A stretch of 64,000 nt of DNA, taken from the NCBI GenBank assembly GCA_013141505.1, contig JABFQX010000016.1, forward strand, positions 1 to 64,000, written 5' to 3'. The stretch is from Methyloglobulus sp. Lineage in GTDB: Bacteria > Pseudomonadota > Gammaproteobacteria > Methylococcales > Methylomonadaceae. Every line of letters starts with the position of its first letter. Positions within the stretch are counted from its first letter, which is position 1. Below, one piece after another: positions 54,177-63,535 of this stretch. A program made the position numbers and the translations under genes. The notes under the pieces are model-generated. The model was not told where the DNA came from and searched no databases. It saw only the letters and a program-made list of their open reading frames with translations.

Positions 54177-56597
54177 ATGTTGTTTCAAATAACTAACCAT
54201 CCAACGCGTTGGTCGGTCAAGCGTTGCGCCAGAAATTTATTGCTGCTGAATTTACTTGGCTTCTTGGACGCTTGCGATTATTCGCAAACCCAACGTAGTC
54301 ATTATATTGAAGAAGGCAAACGACTTTATCAAACGGGTGACATTGAAAAAGCAAAACGGGTATTTGACAAAGCGGTCGCCGTTGAACCGGCAAACATCAC
54401 CGCCCACTTACAGATTGCCGAAGAGATCAGCAAGCTGGGCGATATGCAAACAGTAATAGGGCATTATCAAGCGATTGCTAATCAGGACAGCAAACAACTC
54501 AACGCAAGGATTAAATTAGCCAACATAATGATGGTTTCGGGAAAACTACCGGACGCAGAAAAATGGGCAAAAGAAGCCTTGGCATTGGCTGCCGATAATG
54601 AAGAAGTGAATGTCCTGATGGGTGGTATCTTATCGGCACAAAACAATACCGATGCCGCAATCGTCATCGCAGAAAGGCTGCTCAAAAAAAATCCTGAAGA
54701 CGTTTCTGCTATTTTATTGATGGCTTCCTTGACTGCGAAAACGGGTGATTCGGCAAAAGCCATTAGCTTATTGCTGCAATCTATCGCTAAGCAGCCTAAC
54801 AACGTCGGTTTACGTTTATTGCTGGTCGATGTGTATATGCAAACCAATGCCATAACTAAAGCCAATGATATGCTAATGGCTGTGATAGAGCTGGAACCCA
54901 AGCAACTCAGCCATAGGCTACGTTTAGCCAAGCTTCATCTTGCTGCGCGGCAGATAGATAAAGCGGAAGACGTTTTGCGGACTGCAAGCGAAAACTTGCC
55001 CGACAACGAACAAGCCAAAATGCAATTGGCCGAGTTTTTAGTGGCTAACAGGTCGCCGGAAGTTGCACTTGCAGAATTGATTCCGATGGTTGAGGAAACC
55101 CCGGATGCTTATGAGTTGCGCTTTAAACTGGCGGATTTGCAAATGGCACAACATAATTCAGCCGAGGTTGAAGACATCTTAACTGAGGTTATCGAGCAAA
55201 CTCAGCCAAGTCCACACGCAGTTACAGCACGCAACAAGTTGGCTCAGTTTTATCTGACACAAAACCGGGTAGAAGATGCAAAAAAGCTCGTAAAAACGAA
55301 TTTAGTAGAATACCCTGATAATACCGATGCACTGATAATTAAAGCAAAGTTAGCACTTGCCGATAATAATATTGCCGAAGCTATAAACCGGCTTCGAGCT
55401 ATTCTTGCTAAACAGCCAGGCAATAAACGGGCGCTTAACTTGCTGAGTAATGCCCATAAGCAGAACAACGATAGCATTCTGGCGTTGGAAAATTTACAAA
55501 AAATACTTGAAAGTTCTCCGCAAGATGAAGACGTAAGGATTAATGCTATTGACCTATTGTTGAAAACAGGCCAACTTAAACAGGCCGAAGAGCAGCTTGA
55601 TGTCTTATTTAAGTTAAATCCCAACAGTAAAAACGGCCTGGAGACCTTGGCTAAAATTTATCTGGTGCAAAAGCAGTGGGAACAAACTAGGCAAATTGCG
55701 AAAGATATCCAGATTCGTTTTGCAGGTGACGCTTCTGGATTTTACATGGAAGGTTTAAGCTATCAGGCTGAAGGAAAGTTTGAGAAAAGCCTAGAGCCAT
55801 TAATAATCGCGTTACGAATAAAACCCCAAGCAGCCGAACCTCTAAGCCAGCTAATTGCCGCTTATCTGGTCTTAAAGCAACCTGAAAAAGCAATCTCTAA
55901 GCTCAAAGAAACAATTAAGACCCAGCCAGAAAATTTCTTTGCCTACAATTTGTCGGGCAGTGTTTACCGTAAAATAAACAAACTTGGCGAGGCTGTTAAC
56001 GCTTATCATAAGGCCATTGAAATTAAACCCGGCTGGTCTGAACCTTACCGTAATCTGGCTTTAATTCAACAGATGCAAAAAAAGTCTGATGAGGCGATTA
56101 CCACTTTAACGAGAGGTATTAATAGCAGCAATTCCAATGACGAGCTCGTCGATGATTTAGCACAAATCCACCATCGACACGGTGAATACGACAAGGTTAT
56201 TGCTTTGTACGAAAAAATCCACCAAAACAGGCCGGACTCATTAATCGCCATCAATAATCTGGTGAGCTACACCACCGCTTATGGCAAAGAGGATGGGCAA
56301 TTGGTACGGGCAGGGCAGTTATTGAACCCACTTTTGCAGAGTGAGAATTCGTTCTTGATTGATACAGCGGCCTGGTTTTTGTATCGTCAAGGCCAATATG
56401 AGCAAGCCAGAGATGCTTTATTGAAAGCGGAAACATTAAACTCAAATTACAGAATCAGCCAATACCAACTTGGTATGGCCTATTTCAAGATCGGCGATAA
56501 AATACTGGCTAAACAGTATTTGCAGAAGTCAGTGAATGGCAAAATCGAATTCAATGGTTTCAAAGAGGCTAAGGAAACATTGAAATTGTGCGGCTAA
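54177..56597 (+). CDS. TPR-repeat lipoprotein
   Basis: An 806-residue protein. The N-terminus has a basic lead, a hydrophobic segment LLLLNLLGFLDAC and a lipobox-like LDAC, suggesting lipid attachment at that cysteine. The rest is a solenoid of some twenty tetratricopeptide repeats, for example HYIEEGKRLYQTGDIEKAKRVFDKAVAVEPANITAH and AVNAYHKAIEIKPGWSEPYRNLA. TPR lipoproteins commonly act as scaffolds for secretion or polysaccharide machines. It begins 56 bp after the coiled-coil gene and closes the operon; the next gene is convergent. The ribosome site is weak. Confidence 0.88.
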   Translation: MLFQITNHPTRWSVKRCARNLLLLNLLGFLDACDYSQTQRSHYIEEGKRLYQTGDIEKAKRVFDKAVAVEPANITAHLQIAEEISKLGDMQTVIGHYQAIANQDSKQLNARIKLANIMMVSGKLPDAEKWAKEALALAADNEEVNVLMGGILSAQNNTDAAIVIAERLLKKNPEDVSAILLMASLTAKTGDSAKAISLLLQSIAKQPNNVGLRLLLVDVYMQTNAITKANDMLMAVIELEPKQLSHRLRLAKLHLAARQIDKAEDVLRTASENLPDNEQAKMQLAEFLVANRSPEVALAELIPMVEETPDAYELRFKLADLQMAQHNSAEVEDILTEVIEQTQPSPHAVTARNKLAQFYLTQNRVEDAKKLVKTNLVEYPDNTDALIIKAKLALADNNIAEAINRLRAILAKQPGNKRALNLLSNAHKQNNDSILALENLQKILESSPQDEDVRINAIDLLLKTGQLKQAEEQLDVLFKLNPNSKNGLETLAKIYLVQKQWEQTRQIAKDIQIRFAGDASGFYMEGLSYQAEGKFEKSLEPLIIALRIKPQAAEPLSQLIAAYLVLKQPEKAISKLKETIKTQPENFFAYNLSGSVYRKINKLGEAVNAYHKAIEIKPGWSEPYRNLALIQQMQKKSDEAITTLTRGINSSNSNDELVDDLAQIHHRHGEYDKVIALYEKIHQNRPDSLIAINNLVSYTTAYGKEDGQLVRAGQLLNPLLQSENSFLIDTAAWFLYRQGQYEQARDALLKAETLNSNYRISQYQLGMAYFKIGDKILAKQYLQKSVNGKIEFNGFKEAKETLKLCG

Positions 56598-56637
56598 GAT
56601 GGTTTTCAATCTGGGATAGGTCGGGATCGTTAAGGTT

Positions 56638-57423
56638 TTACAGTGGAAATTGCCCTGGACTGTTCTCGCTCCACTGTTTCAATTGGGTAATTACCCATTC
56701 ACCATCATCTATACAAAGATCGTGACCTGCCCAGGGATGCGTTATGAGCGGGAGCGACCAGCGCTGGCTGATGGTACTTGAACACACGGGTGCAACTAAG
56801 TGATCACCCAGACTGTTAAGTAACAGCACGGAAACCAGAGGTTTGTTTAGCGGAGGACGGTAGTTGGCTGCCGCTATAATTTGGCGTTTGGCATTTTGCC
56901 AACTGATGGGCCGGAGTCGTTGGATGGTTTCCCAATCACGGGCAATCGTTTCATGGTGAGTTTTATCGTTACTGACCAGTTTCAATATGGCTAACTCACG
57001 TTGATAGAGATCCCTTTTAAAGATGAGGCTTGCCAGTTTTGGGTAGCATTGCCAGCGCAAGCGTTGATAACAAGGATTCAAGGGTTTCAGGCTGGTATTG
57101 ATGAGTATTGCACCGTTAATTTCATCCGGGTAGTTTTGTAGCCATTCCCAGGCGACCATACCCCCCAAAGACAAAGCCAGCAAATTGGTTTTGGTTTGCA
57201 GATAACCTTTTTCGTAAGCGTGTTGACGAATTTGTCGGGTAATTTCCTGGATTGAATTAGGGCTGATTTGTTGGTAAAAAATGCCGGCACCGGGTAAGTC
57301 AATGGTATGGGTTTGTGCATCAGGAAAGGCTTTTTGCAATTGCGGTAAAAAGCCTCCCCAATGAGCGGCTTCACGGGTCAATCCGCGCAATAAAATCCAG
57401 TTTTGGCCTATGTTATTTTTCAT
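56638..57423 (-). CDS. Alpha/beta-fold hydrolase
   Basis: A 261-residue cytosolic protein. The nucleophile elbow is LALSLGGMVAW (serine between LAL and LGG), an aspartate is in NSLGDHLVAP and a histidine in WAGHDLCIDD; together they complete a Ser-Asp-His triad. No signal peptide. Substrate is unknown; esterases and lipases of this kind vary widely. It overlaps the upstream M14 peptidase gene by 11 bp, so it is last in a three-gene run starting with the acyltransferase. It converges with the TPR gene. Confidence 0.88.
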   Translation of the reverse strand: MKNNIGQNWILLRGLTREAAHWGGFLPQLQKAFPDAQTHTIDLPGAGIFYQQISPNSIQEITRQIRQHAYEKGYLQTKTNLLALSLGGMVAWEWLQNYPDEINGAILINTSLKPLNPCYQRLRWQCYPKLASLIFKRDLYQRELAILKLVSNDKTHHETIARDWETIQRLRPISWQNAKRQIIAAANYRPPLNKPLVSVLLLNSLGDHLVAPVCSSTISQRWSLPLITHPWAGHDLCIDDGEWVITQLKQWSENSPGQFPL

Positions 57424-58432
57424 GCCAGAGCGTCATGGCTTGTTGGTAGCAGTCTTGTTTTTGTTTCGTATCGAGATAAGCCCAATGCTTCGGATTTAAC
57501 AAGCTGCGATAAAGAAAATCAAATAAGATTAAGTGCCGCCTTAAAATACGTTGTTGGCGATGAGGAAGCAGCGGATGGAATAAACCGTGGCGGCTAAACA
57601 GATGCCTGGGGCTTTTTCGCAGCCATCGCCATGATCCCATTTCCAATGTCAGCGGCAGGAAAACTTGTTTTTTATCTTTCGTTTGAAGAAAGTCCAGGTA
57701 CAAATAATCCCATAGGTCGCCTTCGATCACATATTCTTTGCTGGTAGGCTCAATCTTGTAAAAATGATGAGGGTAAGTCCGATCAAATAATTGTTTCCAG
57801 GCATAGGTTTCCGCTAAACCAGGATAAGGCTGCTGACTGTAGGCATAAGGGAACCACAACCGATCCTGGATGCCAAATCCGGAATGCAAGTCAATAGTAA
57901 TGGTCAATGGGGACTGAAGAAGGCAGGTACGCACCGCTTTACACACGGCTTCCGCTTCTATTTCCATCTGTGTCGGATCGCCTTGATACCACGGTAAATA
58001 CGGGCTAAGGCGGTGGCCGCTGAAAATTTTTCTTTCGCCTGTGCATCTTACCGGTGAATTACGCATTAAATCCACGCCGTTGCCATTACTGCGCGATCCT
58101 TGAAATACACCGACTGGATTGACCAACGGGAAAAACACTAAACGGGATTTTTCCAGACGTGCCTGGAATTCTTCATCCCATTGTAACTGCTGGATAATCG
58201 TCTGCAAATAAGCAAAAATAATTTCCGAACCGATTTTTTCTAGACCATGGACACCGCCGAAAAACGCGAGTACAGGAACATCGGTTTTATTTGAACCCAA
58301 ACTAATCGAATACAAAGGGAATTTATGATGTCCATGTTGCACATAATCAAGAATGTCTACTGTGGCCTTATTGCCCAATTGGGCAATAAGCGTTTCCAGC
58401 ATAAGCAGTTCCGGGAAGGACTTGAGCAACAT
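57413..58432 (-). CDS. M14-family zinc carboxypeptidase
   Basis: A 339-residue peptidase. Zinc ligands are visible as H and E in GGVHGLEKIGSE (the HxxE motif) and H in TIDLHSGFG; the catalytic glutamate is in LPLTLEMGSW. An arginine-rich NGNGVDLMRNSP segment matches the substrate-binding NxDxNR-like site. No signal peptide is obvious, so it acts in the cytosol or is exported by another route. Candidate substrates are peptides or murein peptides. It sits 6 bp after the acyltransferase gene and overlaps the next gene. Confidence 0.85.
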   Translation of the reverse strand: MLLKSFPELLMLETLIAQLGNKATVDILDYVQHGHHKFPLYSISLGSNKTDVPVLAFFGGVHGLEKIGSEIIFAYLQTIIQQLQWDEEFQARLEKSRLVFFPLVNPVGVFQGSRSNGNGVDLMRNSPVRCTGERKIFSGHRLSPYLPWYQGDPTQMEIEAEAVCKAVRTCLLQSPLTITIDLHSGFGIQDRLWFPYAYSQQPYPGLAETYAWKQLFDRTYPHHFYKIEPTSKEYVIEGDLWDYLYLDFLQTKDKKQVFLPLTLEMGSWRWLRKSPRHLFSRHGLFHPLLPHRQQRILRRHLILFDFLYRSLLNPKHWAYLDTKQKQDCYQQAMTLWHEK

Positions 58433-58438
58433 CTTGAC

Positions 58439-60160
58439 TCAGGAAGCCATCGGTAAATCAATGTAGCGCTGCTTTTTTTTCGGGGCAATTTTGTCGATTT
58501 CGACCATGATTAAGCTGTCTATACAGTTATTAAAATCGGGGTCAATATTAAAGCCGATAAAGTGGCAACCTTTGTCAACGCAAAGCTCAACATATTGTTT
58601 ATATAAGGTCGGCACTTTAACGCCCAGTTTTTTAAGTTCAGTATTGAGGATTTTAAAGCTGGTCGAATAATCATTGCTAAATTCTTGTTTAGCGAATCGC
58701 TGACTGGCTGCTGAAAGCTCAAATGGTAAGTTAGCGGTTACATGGGGCATTTCCGTACCAAATTGCTGTTGGTAAAAGCTGATTATCAATTCTTTTGCGA
58801 GCTGAGGATAGGTGTTGCTCAAGCTGACAGGGCCAAATAGGTATTTAACCTCAGGGTGTTCGCGTAAATACGCGCCGATACCATACCATAGGTATTCGAG
58901 GCTGCGTTGCCCCCAATAACGGGGTTGCACAAAGCTGCGCCCCAGTTCAATACTGTAAGGCAGATAATCGGCAAACGTCTTGGTAAGGTCAAAGAGCGTA
59001 TTCGTATAAAACCCCGCAACACCTTTAGCGTCCATAATCTCGGCACCTTCACCAATTCGGTAAGCACCGACAATCTCAAGGTCGTTTTCGTCCCACAACA
59101 CAATATGGCGATAATAAGTATCAAATTTATCCAGATCAAACGCAAGCCCCGTGCCTTCTTCTACGCATCTGAATGTTAGTTCCCGAAGCCGGGCAATTTC
59201 GTGCATGACCGGGCAATCATCCTGGTAGTCATACAGGAATATTTTTTTGCCGTCCCGCGTTTCGCCGAGCAACGCGGAATTGTACAATCCTTTCTTGATT
59301 GCCTTGGTATCGGCAGGATGGATAACGGTTTCTACAGTAGCGAATAGCGGTTTTTTGTGATTTTTACCTAGATTGATGACGTGTTTGCGGAAACGCTGGC
59401 TTAATTCTGCATTGGATAACTCGCTGGCAGCAATAACGGAATAAGACACTGGCGCACCGACACGAAATTTGATTTCCTGGTCGCTTTTGTTGAACATCTC
59501 ATTCACCAGCAACATCGTCCCTAATGGTTTGTAAAGCGTTGACAGGCTGTAAAACAGCGCAGAATTTTTGGCCTTGATATGGATCGGCAAAATGCTGCTT
59601 TGGGTTTTTTTTGCTAGCTTTAGAAAGCCACTTTGCCATTCGCCGTCCCGCACTCCAGCCGGTGTTATACGGGACACCTCTCCTGCTGGGAAAAAGATAA
59701 TCGCTTCCTCATTCTCTAGGGCTTGCACTAATTTTTGATAGGTGATTTTGAAGTCCTTTTTATCGGATAGCACGTCCACCGGGAAAAACAACGATTGCAG
59801 CGGTTCCATGTGATTAAGGACGCGGTTAGTCACGATCCGGACATCCGGGCGCACTGTCCGTATCAGCTTAACAAGCGCCAAACCGTCCAACGTGCCTATT
59901 GGATGGTTGGCGATAATGATCAGGCGACCTTCGGAAGGGATATTGTTGATCGAGCGGTTGCTGATCTGATAGCTGAACTTGAAGTAATGCAAAAGTTTGT
60001 CAAGAAACGCAAAACCACGCAAGTGCTGGTTTTTTAGCATCACTTCATTGAAATCGTCCTCGTGGATTAATGTCCTTAGTGCCTTGACGATTAGCTTTTT
60101 ATTTTTCCCCGGTTTGAAATGTGGGTAGGTGTCTTGCAAAATTCGTTCAGCATTAATCAT
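58439..60160 (-). CDS. Two-domain acyltransferase resembling ornithine-lipid synthase OlsF
   Basis: About 573 residues from the ATG at 60160; the frame extends to 60319, but the extra 53 residues show no family feature. The first half is a PlsC/OlsA-like O-acyltransferase with IIIANHPIGTLDGL and the later FPAGEVSR motif. The second half is a GNAT/OlsB-like N-acyltransferase (MHEIARLRELTFRCVEEGTG, HIVLWDENDLEIVGAYRIG, SIELGRSFVQPRYWG). OlsF enzymes with this layout make ornithine lipids from ornithine and two acyl groups, a phosphorus-free membrane lipid used in phosphate limitation. Position after phoD and a glycerophosphodiesterase on the same strand supports this. The exact amino-acid substrate cannot be read from sequence. 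Confidence 0.75.
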   Translation of the reverse strand: MINAERILQDTYPHFKPGKNKKLIVKALRTLIHEDDFNEVMLKNQHLRGFAFLDKLLHYFKFSYQISNRSINNIPSEGRLIIIANHPIGTLDGLALVKLIRTVRPDVRIVTNRVLNHMEPLQSLFFPVDVLSDKKDFKITYQKLVQALENEEAIIFFPAGEVSRITPAGVRDGEWQSGFLKLAKKTQSSILPIHIKAKNSALFYSLSTLYKPLGTMLLVNEMFNKSDQEIKFRVGAPVSYSVIAASELSNAELSQRFRKHVINLGKNHKKPLFATVETVIHPADTKAIKKGLYNSALLGETRDGKKIFLYDYQDDCPVMHEIARLRELTFRCVEEGTGLAFDLDKFDTYYRHIVLWDENDLEIVGAYRIGEGAEIMDAKGVAGFYTNTLFDLTKTFADYLPYSIELGRSFVQPRYWGQRSLEYLWYGIGAYLREHPEVKYLFGPVSLSNTYPQLAKELIISFYQQQFGTEMPHVTANLPFELSAASQRFAKQEFSNDYSTSFKILNTELKKLGVKVPTLYKQYVELCVDKGCHFIGFNIDPDFNNCIDSLIMVEIDKIAPKKKQRYIDLPMAS

Positions 60161-60411
60161 ATTGTTTTTCAGATCCTCAATGATGGCTTCTATTTGAATA
60201 GCTTGCCAAATATACGCTTTGTAGTACGAGCTACCAGAAACGGAAGAAGAAACGTAGAAATTGAAGTCTGCACCTAGGCGCATTAATATTCCGGGCAACT
60301 CCCCATAACCGATATGCAATCGACTTTAAACTGTATAAGACTACCGATGGTAATAGATGCCATCCATGGCTTTATGGTTCCAATAATTGCTCAAATGTTT
60401 GGACTCAACGA

Positions 60412-61626
60412 TTACCGGTTATTGGTATGCCCATGATGTCCACAGTCTTGCTCTTGCCTTTCACTTGTATAATTGCTTGAATTATTACGAGCCGCAACAC
60501 CCGTATCGGCAAAATCGGTAAACAGGCCGTCAATGCCTAAATCGTAGTAATAGGTCATTTCTTGCCTCGGATCAGAAAACCCGTAGCCGCTCGCATCATT
60601 ACGGAAAGTCCAGGTATGTACCAGCAAGCCTTTTTTATGTGCCCTTTCAATTACGCCAGTGCTTCCGTCAACACGGCGATCATTGATGGTAAGTTTGCCG
60701 TCACCATTGCGGTCGATACCGTCATCAACGGTTTTTACCAGATAAGGTTTCCATGGGCCAATGCCATCGGCGTAGCTTTTAACGAAATCCAGGCCTTTGT
60801 TGGTCAACAGATCAGCAAAGGTGCGGGGATTGCCGGAAACGACGAAGTCATAAGGCTGGCGTGAAGGTGCTGCCAAAGCAATAGAACCATCTGCATTCAC
60901 GTCATCGGCATCGACCAGCTGTACTAAGTTGATATGGGTCTTTTTGTTTAGATAACGTAAGTTGCTGACTTCAAAAGACTGAATAAACACTGGCGCACAT
61001 TCGCTATTGCCATACGCGCTATGCAATGATTTGAGCAGTTTATTTTCAAACCTGTGGTTGCCAAAAAAGGCGGCATGGAAAGTTGAATGCTTGATTTCAG
61101 GATAAATCCCGATAGTCCGTCCGGTCTCTTTACTCTTGCTTTTGGCTAACGCAATCACTTCAGATAAGGTCGGAATTTCAAACTGACCGTCATAAGCCGT
61201 GTTGCCTGGCCGTAAATTGGGGAGACGCTCCTTTGCGCGTAAGGTTTTAATTTCCGCCAAGGTGAAGTCAGCGGCAAACCAGTCGTTATAGCTGACACCA
61301 TCCACCAGACGGGTTGTCTTTCGATTGCTAAATTCGGGGTGATCGGCGACATCTGTGGTTCCGCCAATCATGGGTTCATGGCGGGCAATCATATAGCGGT
61401 CTTTAGTGAGTACCAAATCTGGCTCGATGAAATCGGCACCCATTTCGATAGCCAGGGTGTAGCTGGCAAGCGTATGTTCTGGACGATAGCCGGATGCACC
61501 GCGGTGACCAATGACAATCGGGGCATGTTTCGCAAATGTAGCGGCTTCAACGGTGTGCGGCATAGCCAACATGTTCAATAAGGTGGTAGCTAAGATAGCT
61601 GTGGTTGTTGGGCGATTAAGTATCAT
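60412..61626 (-). CDS. Secreted glycerophosphodiester phosphodiesterase (GlpQ-like)
   Basis: A 404-residue exported enzyme. The open frame runs to 61785, but the ATG at 61626 has GAGG spaced 7 bp away and yields a signal peptide (TTAILATTLLNMLAMPHTVEA). The catalytic domain shows IGHRGASGYRPEHTLASYTLAIEMGADFIEPDLVLTKD, with the conserved His-Arg and Glu residues, and the second histidine in ARHEPMIGG. Two EF-hand-like loops (DADDVNADGS and DRNGDGKLTIND) could bind calcium. It splits glycerophosphodiesters to glycerol-3-phosphate and alcohol, recycling phosphate from lipid headgroups. It starts 103 bp after phoD on the same strand and is probably cotranscribed. Confidence 0.93.
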   Translation of the reverse strand: MILNRPTTTAILATTLLNMLAMPHTVEAATFAKHAPIVIGHRGASGYRPEHTLASYTLAIEMGADFIEPDLVLTKDRYMIARHEPMIGGTTDVADHPEFSNRKTTRLVDGVSYNDWFAADFTLAEIKTLRAKERLPNLRPGNTAYDGQFEIPTLSEVIALAKSKSKETGRTIGIYPEIKHSTFHAAFFGNHRFENKLLKSLHSAYGNSECAPVFIQSFEVSNLRYLNKKTHINLVQLVDADDVNADGSIALAAPSRQPYDFVVSGNPRTFADLLTNKGLDFVKSYADGIGPWKPYLVKTVDDGIDRNGDGKLTINDRRVDGSTGVIERAHKKGLLVHTWTFRNDASGYGFSDPRQEMTYYYDLGIDGLFTDFADTGVAARNNSSNYTSERQEQDCGHHGHTNNR

Positions 61627-61729
61627 TAGAATCCTCTTTATGGTGTTACCGCTTAAAATGGCGGGATATTGTATTATTGGGTTTATAAAAATTGTCTGGT
61701 CCACCAGTCCTGTTAGAGACAGCTTTGGC

Positions 61730-63322
61730 TCATTCCTGGCTGTATTCCGCAGCAAGCGTTTTGCTGAACACGCTCGTGCCATCAATATCTTTTAAATCGA
61801 CAGTCAAAGTCTGGTTGTATTTGTCTATGTTGATCTCGCCAAAAAATTGCAGTCCCGCATAGGGCGATAAGTTTGCCTGTCCAGTAGGCGGTGCCTTAGT
61901 GAAGACAACTTGTGGGCCAAAGGTGCCATCAGTTGTGTTCGGGCCGAAAGAACCAGCATTTAAAGGGCCTGCCACAAATTCCCAAAACGGTGAAAAATCC
62001 TTGCTTTGCGCTTTGCTAGGATCGTAATAGTGCGCGGCGGCGTAATGTACATCGGCGGTTAGCCACACGATATTGCTAATGTGTTCATGCTTTATAAAAC
62101 GTAGCAAGCGGGCAGTTTCCAATTCGCGGCCTGCTGCCGGACCATCGTTGCCATTGGCAATGGCTTCCCAACGCGGTTTGCCTTGGGTATCGACACCATC
62201 GGCGATATTAAGGCCTATGGGCATATCGGCAGCGATAACTTTCCAAACGGCATTGGAATTCTTTAGCTCATTTTTTAACCAGCTAAGTTGCGTTTCGCCC
62301 AGAAATGCGGTTTCACTGGTTTCTTTGCTTTGTAAATTGCTGGTGTTTGGGCCACGATAACTCCGCATATCAAGGACAAACACTTCCAGTAATTTTCCAT
62401 AAGAGAGCTTGCGGTAAATGCGGTCAGGTTCTTCCGCGCCATGTGGGCGCAGCGGTGCATACTCATGGAATGCCGTAGTAGCATGTGAGACCAATAAAGG
62501 GATGTCCTTTACTACGTAACGGGTATCGGCACTTAAATCTTTGGAGTCTGACCAGTTATTGACGACTTCATGATCGTCCCACTGCCATATTTGTGGGACT
62601 TCAGCATTAAAGCGGCGTAAGTTTTCATCGAGCAAATTGTATTTATAACGGCCACGAAATTCGTCTAGGGTTTCGGAGACCTTGCTGACGGCTGGCGTGA
62701 CAATGTTGTGCCAAATTTGTCCATTTTCAGCTATCTGGGTTTCCTTGATGATGCCGTCGGAATAAACATTGTCGCCGCTGTGAATAAAAAATTGCGGTTC
62801 TACTTGGCGCATGGTTTCGTAGATTTTCATGCCGCCAAACCCTTCGTTGATACCCCAGCCTTGGCCTGCGGTATCGCCGCCCCAAACAAAGCGGATATTG
62901 TCCTGTCTGCCGATGGTGTGGAAATGACCCGTCACAGGCATGCTTTTGTTATGTGCATTAGTTAAATCTTCAAACCAGATTTTAACAAAAACATCCTTGC
63001 CATCAGGCAAGCCAACCAAATCCTGACGCACGGTAAAATCGGTTCCTTCCAATGCATAAGCGCCGCGTATTGTCTTGGCTTTTTGGAATTGTTCATTGAA
63101 TGCATATTGAACCATCATTCTTGCGGGACGATCACTGCGGCTCCAAACGATAGCGCGTCCAGGTGCGAGATCGCCGATCTGGATACCTTGTTCCATCAAT
63201 GGGGCATCGCCGGATGCGAATGCTGAAAAGGAGGTGCTGAACGCCAGGAATAAGCTGGCATACGTTAGATTTTTTTGGTTACTGATCTTATCATGAGGTA
63301 ATTGGGTATCGACGTTGCGCAT
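61730..63322 (-). CDS. phoD: PhoD-like alkaline phosphatase
   Basis: A 530-residue exported metallophosphatase. The frame opens at 63436, but the ATG at 63322 has TAGGA nine bases upstream and gives a signal peptide-like stretch LTYASLFLAFSTSFSAFASG. The N-terminal PhoD domain (GIQIGDLAPGRAIVWSRSDRP) precedes the metal site: FVWGGDTAGQGWGIN, FIHSGDNVYSDG and QIWQWDDHEVVNNW, then HYAAAHYYD. It would hydrolyse phosphate mono- and diesters outside the cell. The Pho promoter at 63358-63391 lies just upstream, so phosphate starvation should induce it. First gene of the minus-strand phosphate cluster. Confidence 0.93.
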   Translation of the reverse strand: MRNVDTQLPHDKISNQKNLTYASLFLAFSTSFSAFASGDAPLMEQGIQIGDLAPGRAIVWSRSDRPARMMVQYAFNEQFQKAKTIRGAYALEGTDFTVRQDLVGLPDGKDVFVKIWFEDLTNAHNKSMPVTGHFHTIGRQDNIRFVWGGDTAGQGWGINEGFGGMKIYETMRQVEPQFFIHSGDNVYSDGIIKETQIAENGQIWHNIVTPAVSKVSETLDEFRGRYKYNLLDENLRRFNAEVPQIWQWDDHEVVNNWSDSKDLSADTRYVVKDIPLLVSHATTAFHEYAPLRPHGAEEPDRIYRKLSYGKLLEVFVLDMRSYRGPNTSNLQSKETSETAFLGETQLSWLKNELKNSNAVWKVIAADMPIGLNIADGVDTQGKPRWEAIANGNDGPAAGRELETARLLRFIKHEHISNIVWLTADVHYAAAHYYDPSKAQSKDFSPFWEFVAGPLNAGSFGPNTTDGTFGPQVVFTKAPPTGQANLSPYAGLQFFGEINIDKYNQTLTVDLKDIDGTSVFSKTLAAEYSQE

Positions 63323-63357
63323 GGGAATGTTCCTACAATTCTGCTGATGGAACCTAG

Positions 63358-63391
63358 ATGATAAGAGGCTCAAGTGACAGGATAATGAACG
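63358..63391 (-). promoter_or_regulatory. Pho promoter of phoD
   Basis: On the minus strand CGTTCATTATC (63391-63381) and CTGTCACTTGA (63380-63370) are adjacent 11-bp units; the second matches the PhoB core CTGTCA fully and the first at four of six bases. Six bases downstream is TATCAT (63363-63358) as -10, identical spacing to the Pho promoter at 33902-33935. The start would be near 63351, about 29 bp before the chosen ATG. Confidence 0.65.
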
Positions 63392-63535
63392 ACATGTTAC
63401 GGAACTGTTAAAACGGTTAGTTGCATAAATATACATTTCATGGAATCAGTTTGATTTTGCCATTGTCATCATTTCTTCATAGTCTGGCGATACAGTTCTA
63501 TCCAGAAATTTTTGTGCTTTGATAGAACGGGTGTC

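Noticed and set aside
61627-61729. Pho box upstream of the glycerophosphodiesterase
   Set aside because: A single CTGTC-like half-site has no partner at 11 bp and no -10 box; cotranscription from the phoD promoter is simpler.
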